Notes: generated from the sequence alone by a model not told the origin. Shown: positions 1-12,250, counted from the stretch's first letter. The stretch: 64,000 nucleotides of DNA from Bathynomus jamesi (GCA_023014485.1 JAJOZX010000482.1:982001-1046000), one strand, 5' to 3'. Numbers and translations: made by a program.

Positions 1-1000
1 TGGTATTTCTCTCAACACTCTAGCTCAAACAGTTCCAAAGATATGGTGCTCCAAAGTTTGGTGGAAAAAAGTACTTGGTCAAAATGGAGGTGGTTATGGT
101 CCACTGAAATGGCTGTAGCATCTATACTAACTTAATCAACACTAAAAATCTTGTTTTAGGTTAAGGAAGACATATGTACCCAAAAGTGGGTGAAAGGAGA
201 AAGAAATCGGTTGTGACATCAAATGACCTATACAAGGTCAAAGGTCAAAAATAAGATCAACTTTTTTTTTTACCACTGAGGTAAAATATGAAGAGAAACA
301 GAGTTGTAGATCTGCTTAAAAGCTTTAAAATAGTGTTCAAATGGTCTCTGTAAGTGCAATGGGAGCCGAGATATTTCATGTTGAAATAGGTATGGTATGA
401 CCTTGGAAATTGACCTTTTTTTACAAAATTCGAAGGGCCATATCTCCGGAACCATATGACCTAGTGTTGAAACAAGCATCATTCTGTTTTTCTCACAGAG
501 ATCTATAAGTGTGCCAATTTTCAAAAAAATTGGTGATGGTCACGTTTTTTTCGCCGTTGAACTGACATGGAATGACCCTATTTTCATACTAAAACTTTGC
601 AATATTTTTAGCTTCAAAGCTTCAGGAAAAGTTTCTCACTAGGTGAGAAAAAGGTTCTCATTTCATTCCCAGGTTTTGCATATGGATATTGGTGACCAAA
701 AGGACAAAGTTGAGCCAATTTTTAATTTTTTCATCAACTTTTTATTCAAATAAAATTTGGAAAAAAATTGTATCATTTCATGATAGCATGAATAACAAAA
801 CCCTGGATCAGGGGAATGTAACAACAAAAGCAGGCTGGTTTTCCATAAATGACAAGTTAAAAACATATAGGAGCTCTATATGTGGTGTGGGTCTGTGTGG
901 TGGAGTGCAAGAGCAACTCACTCCTCCATCAAGCCAGGCATAGAGGCAGGGCCACTAGCTTGACCTTCGTGTGAAGAGAGACCAATGCATGAAACTATGA
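1..1000. other. Intergenic sequence, no gene seen
   Basis: AT-rich sequence. The open frames here are short, overlap on both strands and show no recognisable motif. No tRNA-like boxes or inverted-repeat ends were found. Confidence 0.5.

Positions 1001-1003
<3 letters not shown>

Positions 1004-1047
<44 letters not shown>
1004..1047. repeat. (TA)n microsatellite
   Basis: An uninterrupted TA dinucleotide run of about 44 bp. Similar tracts recur throughout the window and often flank mobile elements. Confidence 0.95.
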
Positions 1048-1050
<3 letters not shown>

Positions 1051-1316
1051 CGCAAGGGGGTTCTAAGCTCGTGCTCTTGAGTGCTCTTTGTGCTCATTTG
1101 TACGTGCTTGTTCCTGGAGGTTTCACGTGCGCCCTCCCGGCCCTAGCACCCAAGGATGATGGGGCTCGACCCTGCAGTCCTTGTCATCCTTGGTCTTTTT
1201 CCACTTCGACTGTCCCCTCCACCCTTTCTTTTCCTCTGTCTTTCCTCTCACTTTTTCTTTGTTTTTCCGCTGAGATATGCCCTTTAAATAGAGGCGAATC
1301 GGTTCTTCCCGAACTA

Positions 1317-1366
<50 letters not shown>
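1317..1366. repeat. Poly(A) followed by (TA)n
   Basis: A run of A residues is followed directly by about 32 bp of TA dinucleotides. It abuts the old SINE copy that starts near 1373. Confidence 0.9.
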
Positions 1367-1372
<6 letters not shown>

Positions 1373-1373
<1 letters not shown>

Positions 1374-1524
1374 TTTAACTGCAAACACGCAGTATAATTA
1401 ACATCAAGAACGATGCTTGTATAGGAGAATATTCTGCGCAAGATGAGGAGGGAGAATGAAACAAATGAAAAAATGAGGTAACCACCCAAGAATCAAGCCT
1501 GGGATCTTCCGATTGCCAGTCAGA
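1373..1524 (-). repeat. Old diverged copy of the tRNA-derived SINE of the 60-61 kb cluster
   Basis: The stretch contains diverged versions of the blocks seen at 60667-60930: an ACTGCAAACACGCAGTATAA-like tail, CTTGTATAGGAGA, GCGCAAGA, then on the minus strand a tRNA-like region with the B-box-like segment around 1488-1505. The A-box end is missing, replaced by TA repeat. This is a dispersed repeat copy, not a functional tRNA gene. Confidence 0.6.
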
Positions 1525-1537
1525 TATATATATATTA

Positions 1538-1789
1538 CAGGGAATCTGTGTAACTAGGGGTTTCATGAAATCCCTAAAATGTTCAGGGGTTTCATGTAAG
1601 GTTAAGTCATGATATTCTTATTAGTTTTAACAAAAATATCATGACAACCTAACCAATTGTCAAGGGTGTACAGTTGACCTAATTGGGCATTCAATTAACC
1701 TAACCAGGCATTCAATAATTTTCCTGTAGATTTAATGAAAATATCGTGACTTAAGCTTACATGAAATCCCTAGTTACACAGATTCCCTG
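1538..1789. mobile_element. Non-autonomous inverted-repeat element (MITE), 252 bp
   Basis: The ends are near-perfect inverted repeats of about 30 bp. The left begins CAGGGAATCTGTGTAACTAG and the right ends with its reverse complement, finishing GATTCCCTG. No coding capacity is present. The flanks are TA-rich (ATTA on the left, CAATATA on the right), so I cannot name a target duplication or a superfamily. A hAT or PIF-like origin is possible. Confidence 0.7.
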
Positions 1790-1870
1790 CAATATATACA
1801 AGCTATTCTCATACATAATTTTGTACACTAGTTTTATTACTAAGTACTACTACTACTACCGTATTTATAC

Positions 1871-1931
1871 ATAATTCATAGTTTTTCAACATTTTCAACG
1901 ACATTGAAAATGTTGAAAAACTATGAATTAT
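1871..1931. repeat. Perfect 28-bp palindrome with 5-nt loop
   Basis: Bases 1871-1898 and 1904-1931 are exact reverse complements, separated by CGACA. RNA or single-stranded DNA from this site would form a strong hairpin. No gene is next to it and there is no terminator context, so it is probably a relic of a foldback element. Confidence 0.9.
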
Positions 1932-1939
1932 AAGGCATG

Positions 1940-2645
1940 TAGGCTTTCATATTTATAATTTAACCCGGAGGCCTACCTAGGCACTAATTAAAAAAATCTA
2001 TGCAAGGGATGAAGTGAACACTAGTCTCGCCAAATATCAAATACTGTACTAAGTATTCAGCTGAATATCTGTTTCAGAAAATCAGTCACAGAGTCCAGTC
2101 TCAAATACTGTACCAAGTGATGAACTACAAAATGAAAAAATTATTATGACCCAACAACCTGAGAATCTGAGCAGTAATAGCCTTGAGGACTTGGATAGTT
2201 AACAAAAGTTCACAGTTTGATTAGGAAGAGCAAAAGGCATAGTGAAATAAATGTAGCTAAAAATAGCAATAAAGATCCAAAGAAACTTTTATTTTTTATA
2301 AATACAATAATAAAAGATAGGATGGGATACAGGCATCCCTCGCTATACAGCAACTCATTATAGGGGAGTTCCAGGACAAGTGGCCCAGGGACAAACATCC
2401 TACCCCAAAGGAATTAACTGAAATTTGGTACATAGCGTAGTTTTGGCCAGAGAAAATGAAATTCCAAATCTTAGGCTGGTCCATCCAATAGTTTTCGTGA
2501 TATGGGTCAGGTCAAATTCAGGTCACCTCATAACCCTGCTTTTTTTAAGGTCAAATATCTTAACTATTTTTCAGAATATTTCAGTCAACCTATATATCTT
2601 TGAAATCAGGAGAAGCTGAAGATTCCAAATAAGTATGTTTCATTG
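1940..2645. other. Intergenic sequence, nothing recognised
   Basis: No open frame with recognisable motifs, no tRNA-like boxes and no inverted repeats were identified. Confidence 0.4.
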
Positions 2646-2653
2646 TTGTAGGG

Positions 2654-2876
2654 CAGTGGTTCCCAAACTATGGGTAAATTACCCCATTGGGGTAATTTGG
2701 CTTTTTCAGTCGGGTAATTTGGTACTCTGCTAGTAGTCTAAAGTACAGAAAGTGCATAAATAAATGACATGGCAACACTGGGACTGGCTTTATGTGAGGT
2801 ACAGGTAGGGTGGGGGTCATTATGAAGGTATCCATGGGAAAATGGGGTGATGACTCAAAAAGTTTGGGAACCACTG
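2654..2876. mobile_element. hAT-type MITE, 223 bp, with perfect 8-bp target duplication
   Basis: Termini are 15-bp inverted repeats, CAGTGGTTCCCAAAC at the left and its complement at the right. They are flanked by identical 8-bp direct repeats TTGTAGGG at 2646-2653 and 2877-2884. An 8-bp duplication and a CAGTG start are typical of hAT elements. There is no transposase, so this is a non-autonomous copy mobilised in trans. Confidence 0.93.
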
Positions 2877-2884
2877 TTGTAGGG

Positions 2885-3981
2885 CAATAAATAAAAATTT
2901 GGTGACATGACTTTTATTTCGACCTTTAGTGGACCACTTCACAAAAAATTTTATAAAACTAAAATTAAAGACAAATCATCTTTCTGCATAAAACAATAGT
3001 GAAACATTGGTATATATAGAGCTCATAAAGGTAGAAATTATTTAGAATTACATCCCTCTTAATAAACCTGAGTAAAACAAAACATGAATAATGTTTTTTT
3101 TTTTTTTTCCCTTACAGGGTAATTCCAGGACAGATCCTGCAAAAAAAAATTAAATTTTACACCACACCGCTTCCAATTTTCCTACAACTTATTGTATAGT
3201 ATTGCCTATACCAAAAACCCGAAATTTCAAATTTCAGATTGATCAGACTTACAGTTCAAAAGTTATGGCCCTTCCAACTTCCTCAGTTGAGGAGTAAAAA
3301 TGTTGTGACAATATGTATCATTAAAGGGGGCTTTATCCACCCACCTCAATGGACTTTTTTAAAATTTTCATATCAGATTAAGCCCAAACTCTATCTGTAT
3401 AAGTGGCATTTAAGAAATTGCTCTGTATTTAGGTGTAAACTGTTTTGAGATTTGAATAACCATGATAACTTCACTGAAAAAAATTATATTTTTATTTCCA
3501 TAATGATTTGTCAGGTCTGCATTTAATTTAATTTTTTTCCTGAAAAATATGCTGCCTTATACGTAACTACCAGTACATGGGGGTCCTCATCATCCAAGGA
3601 TAATGGGGACCAAGAAATCACCACTAAGTGAATCCACTTAAAGCAGGGACCTAAAACCCATAAGAAATAATGAGAATAAGGTTTAATTGGGATCTTAACA
3701 CAATAAGTGACACTCAAAATTATGGTTAAACATTGGTAAAGTACACTTTTTAAACCCATTTATGTACCTTACCTTGTACAATATGTTAATAAAGTATGTT
3801 AAACAGCAAATTTTGAAGTCATGGCTCCATCAATAGCACAAAAAATCAACAAAGTCAGAATGAAAAAAACCAGAAAACCACGGATGGGTTCAGTGCTGGC
3901 AATGGTTAGCGCGAGACAGAGTGCGCAGCATCAGGGTTGGGGGTGGAGCATGGTGGTGAGAGTGTTGGAGGTAGGGGAAAG
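2885..3981. other. Intergenic sequence, nothing recognised
   Basis: AT-rich sequence with poly-T runs. Short overlapping open frames on both strands show no motif. It may hold unrecognised repeat fragments. Confidence 0.4.
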
Positions 3982-4896
3982 TAGAAGTGCACTGGATATG
4001 AATTTTTCATATCTGGCCAGATACCAGATATGCCAGATATGGCCATATCTATCCAGCTGGATATCCAGCCAGATATATATTATTAGGCACCATATTATTT
4101 TTACACTCATATTGCTATGTTTTGTTTTGCATTGGGGGCAAGTGCCCCCCAAAGATAAATAATTATTTAAGTATATTCAGATGTTTAATTGCTTTGTTCT
4201 CTTTCAGGTTCTTGTGTTGTATTAAACTATTAAGTATTAATCATGACAAGTTTTGTGTGGTCACTGTATACAATAAATGATCCTAGTGATATCACTGCAA
4301 AGTGTAATATTTGCCAAAAGATTATCAAACATGGGACAGAGAAAGGTGGCCAAAAGTCTTTTAGCACAACACCTCTTCATAATCATTTGAAGATTAATCA
4401 CCCAAAAGAGTATGCTGAAGCCGAAAACGAAAATTACAAAAAAAAAGAATAGCTGCAACTCAATCAAAGGAAATAGGCATAGATAGAATATGGGCTAGAC
4501 CATCAACTTCTACTGGTAGTACTCTGAAAGAAAAGAAAATGGACCAAATGAGTAAGCAGATCTCAATAGAGGAAAGCTTTTCATCTAAAAAAAATATGGG
4601 ACATCAATGACTCCAGGTCTGTGATGATTCACTGTAAAATTGGCATGATGATGGCTTTGGACAACCAGCCATTTACTTTAGTTGAAGATGATGGTTTTAT
4701 TGATCTAATGGCCTACCTCCAACCCAGATATCTCTTACTGCAGAAGGTACTTCTCTGATACTATAATTCCTCGTCATATTTATAATGAGTTCAAGTCTAA
4801 AATTGCTCAGAAGCTGGAAGAAGTAAAGCATGTCAGCTTTTCTTCAGATATATGGACATGCACAACCTCTCAAGAAAGTTTTATATCATTATCGGG

Positions 4897-6276
4897 CAGG
4901 GTTGGCACTCAAAAACCAAACCCAAAATCCACTGGAATTTTCAGTGGGTTTTGGGGTTTTTGTTCCGAGATGTTTATTTTAAAATAATTGAAATTTTTTT
5001 AAATTTGTTTAATTGTAGCTAATTAGAATGATTTGGCATGTTGATTATTTCAAGTAAACTGACTTATAAAACAATTCTTAAATTATGCAATGTGTAAATA
5101 AAGATTATGAAAAATTGAAAAGTTATTAAAAAGGATTTGCACCCATTGTGAACACTATGGGCAATTATTGGATCATTTGACACATTGCTCCAACCATCTT
5201 GAATTAAAGTTACAGTAGAATTGACTAAGTCTTTTTTCATTGAATCCAGTACCTACTTCATTGTTCACTTTGATTAGCGAGTCATCAGATAATTTTTTTC
5301 TGCTTGGAGGACAATAGCCTGGTCTTAAATTTTGAACCCATTTAATAAATTCTTTATTCTCTACAACTACAAATGGAATATTTGCTGAAAAGAAAAATCT
5401 GGCCATTTGCAAATCTAGTAGTTCTTTTTGATCTACAGTTGTTCTAACCACATATAGCATTATCTGACCTTGTTTTTTCTTGGCTCGAGTAGAATGAAAA
5501 AATGGTATGGAAGATTCAGAAGCGGTTGAAGTGAATGAAGTCTCACTACTGTGAATTGTAGTGTCATCATGAACCAGGCTTTCATATGATTTGCTTGAAG
5601 AGGGTCTACTCTCAAAACTGCCGTGTCTAATGTGTAGGAGGAAGAGTTGCTGATGCAGCTGTATTTGTAAGCTCATCCGCTTCATTCTATTTTTTTCAAA
5701 AATATACATATGCAGTATTTGCACCGAACTCTATTTGGTGGTCACTCAATATTTCTACTTCATCCCATTCAGCAGCTTTAAGTCTGCCACCAGTATGTGC
5801 AGGTCTAACTTTCTCTAGATGATGTTTCACTCTCTCAATTTTTCGAGTGATACTTTCTCTGCAATAACTGCATAGCACTCTAGTAGGCTGATCACTTAAT
5901 AAAGTCACCTCGTCCCATTCACTATGGTAGCTTTAGATCTTCCACCTCTATAACTCTTTGGCATCTTAAAAATTTAAAGTTGAGTTAGGTCTAAATAAAG
6001 CTGAAATCTGCTGTTAAGAAATAAAGGAAATATCTAAAATTAAAATGGAGAAAATTCTAATATGTCATTATCATCTCTCATATCTGAACTTTCTGTGAAA
6101 TAAAGATGCCTTTTTAATATATATTGTAGATTAGATAAATAAATTAATAAAATAATAGATATATTAAGCACTACATAATTATCAAACCTTTCTAAAAAAA
6201 ATTTCAACCTATCAAAAACCCAAAAACCCAGCTGGGTTGTTTTTTGTGTGAAAAACCTGGGTTTTTGCCAACCCTG
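4897..6276 (-). mobile_element. Internally deleted hAT nested in hAT family B, 8-bp target duplication
   Basis: The element starts CAGGGTTGGCA and ends TGCCAACCCTG. Flanking octamers are TTATCGGG (4889-4896) and TTATCAGG (6277-6284), one mismatch. Removing the insert rejoins the host reading frame at a serine-leucine-serine-glycine-histidine-tryptophan motif that is intact in the sister copy near 27722. The element keeps only the N-terminal part of its own transposase on the minus strand. Confidence 0.93.
5173..5964 (-). pseudogene. N-terminal remnant of hAT transposase (BED finger plus pre-catalytic region)
   Basis: A start codon near 5964 opens a basic N-terminus (MPKSYRGG). Then follows a BED-like finger with CSYC and a paired-H segment (5696-5908 frame), and after a frame change the conserved segment LDLQMARFFFSANIPF (5173-5724 frame). 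That segment precedes the catalytic core in many hAT transposases. The core and C-terminus are absent, consistent with internal deletion. Non-coding today. Confidence 0.75.
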
Positions 6277-7623
6277 TTATCAGGTCACTGGATAGGTAAA
6301 GATTTTGAAAGATACGATGCTGTGCTACATGCCTCTCATTTCTCAGGATTGCATACTGGCAAGAACATATCTGAAAAGTTTTGCTCTATGTGGGATAGTT
6401 GGGATCTTGATGCAAATAAGAGGAATTTATTGGTGAGGGATGGAGCTAGTAATATGGCTCTTGGTAGTGACCTGACCTGGCTGAAATACCTTCAATACAC
6501 TGCAGCATTCATTTACTCCAACTGGTTATTAGTGACTCAATTATGGTTCAGAGGAGTGTAATTGATATCCTTGCAACTCACTTTAATTATTCTCCTTTGG
6601 CCTGTAACAATTTCAAACACATTCAAGTGCAGCAAAATCTTGAGCCTCTCCTATTGGTTCAAGATGTCCCAACATGTTGGAACAGTGCATATTTGATGCT
6701 AGAAAGATTATATAAATTAAAAATTCCAGTGCAACTGTATTTGGCTGATCGTAGTGAATTACCTACCATCACATCCTTTGAGTGGACACTGATACGAAAT
6801 CTTAAAATATTAAAACCATTCTTCCAACTAACTCAGGAAATGAGTTCAGAAAAATCAACTTTGTCTTCCATAATCCCAAGCATTTGTATTTTACAAAGAT
6901 TTCTTTCAAAGATTGGCCATGATGACCAAGGTGTTCAAACGACAAAGAGAGAACTCCTGACTTCTCTTTGAGCGTGTTTCTTGTTGGAGAGTAATGATGG
7001 GAAGTCTTTGAACATAATGAAAAACAGGGCTTATGTGACTGCAATAGATCCGGTATAAGTTATCTTTCTTTCAACAAGATTAAAAAGAGCAGGCTAAATC
7101 CTGGCTGATTGAAGAAGTCATAGGTATTGAAAATGAAAGTGAAGGTAATGAAATTAGAAGCGAAAGAAGCTCAAATTCCAGTTCTCCTATGCAAAAGAGG
7201 AAAGATGAAGAGGACATTCTTGAAGCGTGTTTTATGGAGATCACAAAAGGAGAGCAATCTGGGGAAGTAAGTTATAAGAGAAGAAAGGTTGAAAAAAAAG
7301 ACTGCTCCTGTTCTACTGATTGTAGGGGTGTTAGACCGATATGCCTCTGAACCTCTTGTAGATAGGAAACGCTATGCAGTTCAAATTTGGAAGCAGGAGA
7401 ACCAATTTCCTCTCCTTACAACTATTGTTTCAAAGCTTCTCTGCACACCCGCATCCTCTGTATTTTCAGAGAATGTTTTCTAAATATGGAAATATCTATG
7501 AAGCAAGGTGATCCCGAATATTGCCTAAAAGAGGAGAAATGCTCTTGTTTCTGCACCACAATGGAAAAAAGTTCTAAATCACTGTTGTCAAGTTTTTTTT
7601 TATTCTGAAGACCTCCAGGCTGA

Positions 7624-8020
7624 ATGGCGGCATCTGATCTACAAAATACTGCCCTCCATTCATTGATTTCATTCCAGGAATTTTATATTGTATTCAATGT
7701 ATTGTTTTACATTTGTCAAGCTTGTAATGTTTTGTATTGTTTTGAAAATAAAGGAGAAAAAAGAATGGAAAGCAAGTGCAGGGGTCTAGCAATATTTTAC
7801 TCTTTTTAAAAAATTTAATGCCTAGACATTTTTATAAAAAGCTCTGATTATATTAATAGAACTGTAATCATTAAGGATGGACAGATGTTTTATTTATCCT
7901 TGTCATCAGTATTGTGTTGATTTAATACAAAAAGTGTTGCTGGACTGGTTTTGGGGTGGGCCCTGGTGGGCTTTCCATTTTTTTTGTATATAAAATATTA
8001 TTTATAATGTGTTATTATTA
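7624..8020. other. No recognisable gene
   Basis: AT-rich sequence, presumably the untranslated 3' part of the family-B hAT plus older flanking DNA. No TIR of that family was found. Confidence 0.35.
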
Positions 8021-8021
8021 A

Positions 8022-9105
8022 AGACCGGAAGTTCAGGCACTTAAAAACATGGAAATAGGCAAAAAGAGGCATTTATTTTTAAATCAAAATTCATTGAATA
8101 ACATAAGCTGAAACTATAGGTAATATCTCCATACATTAATAAAATAATGCTAAATAAATCTATGAAGTATAGCTTTATTTATTTGATTGGTTACACATTA
8201 CAACAAGCATTTTTTCCAAATTTTCAAATGTTAGATTGTCTATGATCAGTTAGCAAGTGTTTAAGAAGGGAAAATGATCTTTCAACATCAACTGATGTGA
8301 TTGGTACATACTTAAAACATGCTATAATTTCTGGGTTTAGATTTGAAATGTCTACATCACCATCTCCTTCAAGGACTTTTGCAATGTTCTTGATTTGAGC
8401 TAGGTTAGCATTACCTGGAATTACTTTTTCACACTTCTGCTGGACAATTTTACCTGTAGCACCCGGAACTTGATTAATTTCCTCAACTACGTTTATAAAA
8501 ATGCCCAATGCATTTACCAAGGTTTGGTTTCTTTCTTCCAGTGAAGTTATTGCAAGTGGTAAATTTGAAAAGTTGGCATTAATGAATGCAAGATCATTTT
8601 GCAATGACTTCTGCATGAGAGATTTCATAATCTTGATAGAAGATGCATCCTCTTCATCAAAACTTTCTACAATGCTCTGTGTTGTGTTGTAATTTTTACA
8701 ATAGTAAAGTGCAGCATTTATCCAAGTTCCCCATCTTGTCAGTACTGGCTGAGGTGGCAGTGCTAATCCTGGTGCCCTTTCCTTGAAAACCTGGACTTGT
8801 GAAAGAGCTTTGAGAAAGATCTTTCCATTTGAAATCATCTTGTCAACATCAAAGAATAATCTTCGTACCTCTTCAGAAACTCGGTGGAGTGCATGAGCTA
8901 AGCACGTGAGATGTAGCATTCTGGGTAAAAGAATTTTTAAAGCCCCAGCTACTTTTTTCATGTATGGAGCTGCGTCAGTTATGAAGAGAAGAACATTATT
9001 GTGCTTTATTCCTTCAGGCCATAGTAATGCAAGTGATTTTGTAAAAGTCTGAGCAATAGTTGAGCTATTTGTTTTATCAAGTAGCTCTGATGCTAACAAA
9101 TAGAT
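8022..9105 (-). mobile_element. Truncated hAT element, CGGBP1-like type
   Basis: The left boundary is suggested by AGACCGGAAGTTCAGGCA at 8022-8039. It matches AGACTGGAAGTTCAGGCA at 23336-23355, so it looks like a family terminus. The transposase lies on the minus strand. The other end is missing: sequence above 9105 belongs to a different repeat. Confidence 0.6.
8224..9099 (-). pseudogene. C-terminal 291 aa of a CGGBP1-like hAT transposase
   Basis: An uninterrupted frame starts inside the core. It shows ITDAAPYM (second catalytic acid), then CLAHALHR (the C(2)H motif of hAT enzymes), a WGTWINAALYY block, and the C-terminal dimerisation motif VDVERSFSLLKHLL. The same order is seen in the element at 35962-37858. 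The N-terminal zinc finger and first catalytic residue are absent, so the gene is 5'-truncated, although the remaining frame is open. It would act as a DNA transposase if complete. Confidence 0.8.
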
Positions 9106-9114
9106 CTTTGAGGG

Positions 9115-11480
9115 TTGGTCACTCTCAGAGGCGTACCAATACTTTTTGCCGCTTGGGGCAAAAATGCCAATGTTATTTCAGAAAGCGATGAAAATGATCA
9201 AAGTATATCAAGTAATGCCAAAGAGGAGGTTTCTCAAGTTCTAGAAAGTCTTGCTGTGACTCCAGTGAAGAAGCGTAAGTATTTAATGATAGGTACTTTT
9301 TATATTTATGATTTTTTTATTTATATTATTTATTTACAATGCATTTACTTTCAAGACAGTTTCTCAGCAGTTGCTGAAAAACTTAATGAAATTAATATGT
9401 TGACATATTAAATTTATTAAACTTATTAAACTTATGAAATTAATATGTTGACATATTAATTATTATTGTCCATATATATCAAATGGAGTCAAATATTTAT
9501 TAATTAAAAAATTTCAGATGGCTTGGGTTCCTCAAGAAAAGCAGCAATTTAAGCTATTCAAACAATAGAAAAAGCACGTCATTCTTTAAAACAAAAGCTA
9601 GAAACAAGTTTAGAAATTGAGATCCCAAGCCAATCAAAAGCTACAAAGTTGGATCATGAAACTCAAAGGTATGAATTTTAAAATGATACGCTATTATTAA
9701 GTAGGAATATACCTAAATTAAAACTGAAGCATAAAAACAAAATGTAGGTATTCACTTTTGATAGTAGAAACTAGAAGCACAACTCCCTAAAGATTGGAGA
9801 TCAATGGGCCCATTAAATCATTTGGAATTCATTTGGTCACAGAATAATTTTTGGTTTAATTTGACTATCTCAAACAATGCTCATTTTGTTACACTTGAAA
9901 TCAATATTATAATCTAAAAAATTTAATATGCACATGTAATGTTTTGTTTATAGCTATTATACATTCATGAATTTGTTTCAATGATTCATCTCATGAATGA
10001 ACTGGTTGAAGCTTTCCATTCTACTAACAGTTATGAGAGGAAACTCCAAATATTGACATTATCTCCATTTACCATATCAAAAACTATAAATCTATTTCAG
10101 ACAACTGAATATTTAGTTAAGAAAAGCAGAAATATAGAACAAAGACTTGGAATTATTCCTGAAATTGAACCCATGTCAAAAGGAAAAGTAATAACTAAAG
10201 GTACGGTACTAAAGATTCTGTTCAGAAATTTTTCAAATCAGATGAAATTAGTCATTTGTGCCCAGGTACAAAAGACTGCCTGAGTATCAGAAATGAAAGT
10301 GGTTATAAAGAATCTGTGCAGAAAAGACTGGTGTTAATGAATCTGAAAGAAGCTTTTAGTCTCTATAAAAATAATCCAGATAGTCCCCAAATTGGCTTCT
10401 CTAGTTTTGCCAACCTTTGCCCCAGACATTGTGTTTTAGCTGGAGCTGCTGGTATCCATTGTGTGTGTGTATGTACATATCACCAGAATGCCAAAATACA
10501 ATTCTCAGCTTTGGGTGTCAAAGGGTTGGAATACACAACTCTTATGGAGAAAGTAGTGTGTGATGTCAACAACAGGAATTGCATGACGCAAATATGTAAT
10601 CTCTGTCCAAAAGAACAAGGTATTAAGAATTTTTTGCTCACTTTTCAAAGTGTTAATGATCCTGAATGTGAGGAAATAAAATATAAATAACGGGTTACTA
10701 CAGATCGATGCAATATGGTTGAAAAAACAATCTGTAGATGATTTTATAAATTCATTAAGCACAAAAACTGTCAAATTGACACATCATCACTTTATAGCAA
10801 AGAATCAGAGTGCAATTTCTAAAAAACTTGGTGGTATTTCTTTGCCACAAGCCATGGTAAGAGTGCTTGTGATGGGATTGGGGGTACAGTGAAAAGATCT
10901 GTAGCCAGAGCGAGTATGCAGAGAACATTCACAAATCAAATATTAACACCAGAAGACATGTTTGAATTTTGTTCAAACAATATAAGTGACAGAATAAATT
11001 TTTTTTTTAATAAATTCTGAAGAAATTGAAGCTATGGAAAAATTTTTAAGTGACAAATATGAAAAAAGTATGTGGCTAACAGGAAATACAAAAATTCCAC
11101 AGATTTGTACCTATTAATGCAAATAACATAAAAACATTTGAATTATTGTCTGATGAAGTTGGTGAGGTGAGGATTATAAGCAAAGCTCCTCTGGGTGAAG
11201 ATAATGTTGAAGTTAATCCGAAAATAGGAGAGTACATAAGTTTGTACTTACAATGATCAGAAATGGTTGGGATTTGTACATTCCTATAATGAGGAATTTG
11301 ATGACTTTGAGGTTAGCTTTTTGCACCCATCAGGATATAGTATTTACTATTACTTTCCACAAATTAGAGATACATGCCACATTTAAAGAGATAAAATTTT
11401 AGGTTTATTAAACACCAACTTTAAAGCCAGGAACAATGCGTATTCAATATGTTTTCCCAGAAAATGAGTTGAAAAAACTC
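9115..11480 (+). pseudogene. Relic of a multi-exon dispersed repeat protein, family unclassified
   Basis: Homologous-looking blocks lie in order on the plus strand. An acidic first exon ends at a GTAAGT donor near 9273. A Lys-rich exon follows an acceptor near 9518 and ends at GTATGA near 9669. Next are a coiled segment (9981-10283) and a cysteine-rich block with CVLAGAAGIHCVCVC (10256-10690). After degraded frames come WYFFATSHGKSACDGIGGTVKR-like and QILTPEDMFEFC-like blocks (10830-10980) and a last block near 11080-11150. From memory this order of motifs recurs in uncharacterised proteins of invertebrate genomes. I know no assigned function. The segment between about 10815 and 10830 seems to have lost a central domain. 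Frameshifts make it non-functional. Confidence 0.6.
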
Positions 11481-12096
11481 GTGTAATTATGAATCAACTT
11501 GATGTAATATGTGTGTTCAATTTGTATTTTTGCTGTTTATTTCCATCCATGTGAATATATCATTTGTAGTTCTCTATTTTAGTCTGCAGGCATAAAAATG
11601 GTCAAAATTTCACAATGTACATATTTTTTCAATAATTTTTAAAATATCTTGCAACTTCATACCCACGTTTTTTATTGTTTGTATCTTTTAACAATTAATG
11701 GGTTTAATAAATGAAAATTTTTTTTTTTATTTCACTGCCTAGGGGAGTGGGGGTCAAAGAGAAAGAAAAAAGGGGGGGAAAATTTTCATTATTGCTCTAC
11801 ACATTTGAATGTGATATCATTTAATAGATCTATTCATGCTGATTCTAAAAATGTATAGTTTTATAGGTCTACGGTAAGATGTTTGGGAGTTATTGCCCAT
11901 TAAAGTTAGGTGGTAAAGTGGGGCCCATATCTCAAAAACTATGGGTCATAAAACTTCTTTATTTTGACCAGTGAAATCAGCACCCAGAACAACCCCATAT
12001 GTCAATTTTGATCAAAATCTGAGTCGGAGCTTGGTGACATGCATTAGGTGATCTCTCCTGGAATGCCCCATCTAGTTAACCACAACTAATCTGCTA

Positions 12097-12128
<32 letters not shown>

Positions 12129-12250
12129 CAACAACTTCAGCTATATTCCTATTCTTGCCCACTGAGCTATGACCTGGGAGCCTGTCTAGGGGCCCCCTAG
12201 TAGCAGCGGGGCCCTAAGCAGCCACTTAGTCTGCTTATGCCAGGAAATGG
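11481..12250. other. No gene; contains (ATA)n/(ACA)n tract
   Basis: An imperfect trinucleotide run (ATA then ACA units) lies at about 12098-12134. Nothing else was recognised. Confidence 0.5.

Larger units (their letters stand above)
4243..7500 (+). pseudogene. ZBED-like hAT transposase pseudogene, split by a nested hAT
   Basis: The translation from 4243 begins with a BED-type zinc finger (C-x2-C, then H-x4-H near residues 22-50). The reading then breaks by frameshifts near 4450-4700. After the nested element the core resumes at 6285. There the block VRDGASNMALG holds the second acidic residue, and a region around 6543-6971 aligns with copy 2 at 27876-28520. The hAT C-terminal dimerisation block is at about 7320-7483 (TPASSVFSE). 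Several frameshifts and stops make it non-functional. Family knowledge: BED plus RNase-H-like plus hATC is the standard hAT transposase layout. Confidence 0.85.
3982..7620 (+). mobile_element. Degraded hAT element (family B, copy 1); right end not located
   Basis: The left end at 3982 (TAGAAGTGCACTGGATA) matches the left TIR of the better copy at 26791 (TAGGGGTGTGCCGGATA). The following pyrimidine-GGCC-AGATA motifs also match. Inside are a BED finger, RNase-H-like blocks and the hAT C-terminal dimerisation block. Its coding region is interrupted by another hAT at 4897-6276. I did not find the right TIR, so the end given is only the last recognisable coding similarity. Confidence 0.75.

Noticed and set aside
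1071..1489. Overlapping open frames of about 80-110 aa around the poly(A)/(TA)n
   Set aside because: They read through microsatellite sequence (runs of Tyr-Ile and Lys) on both strands and lack motifs.
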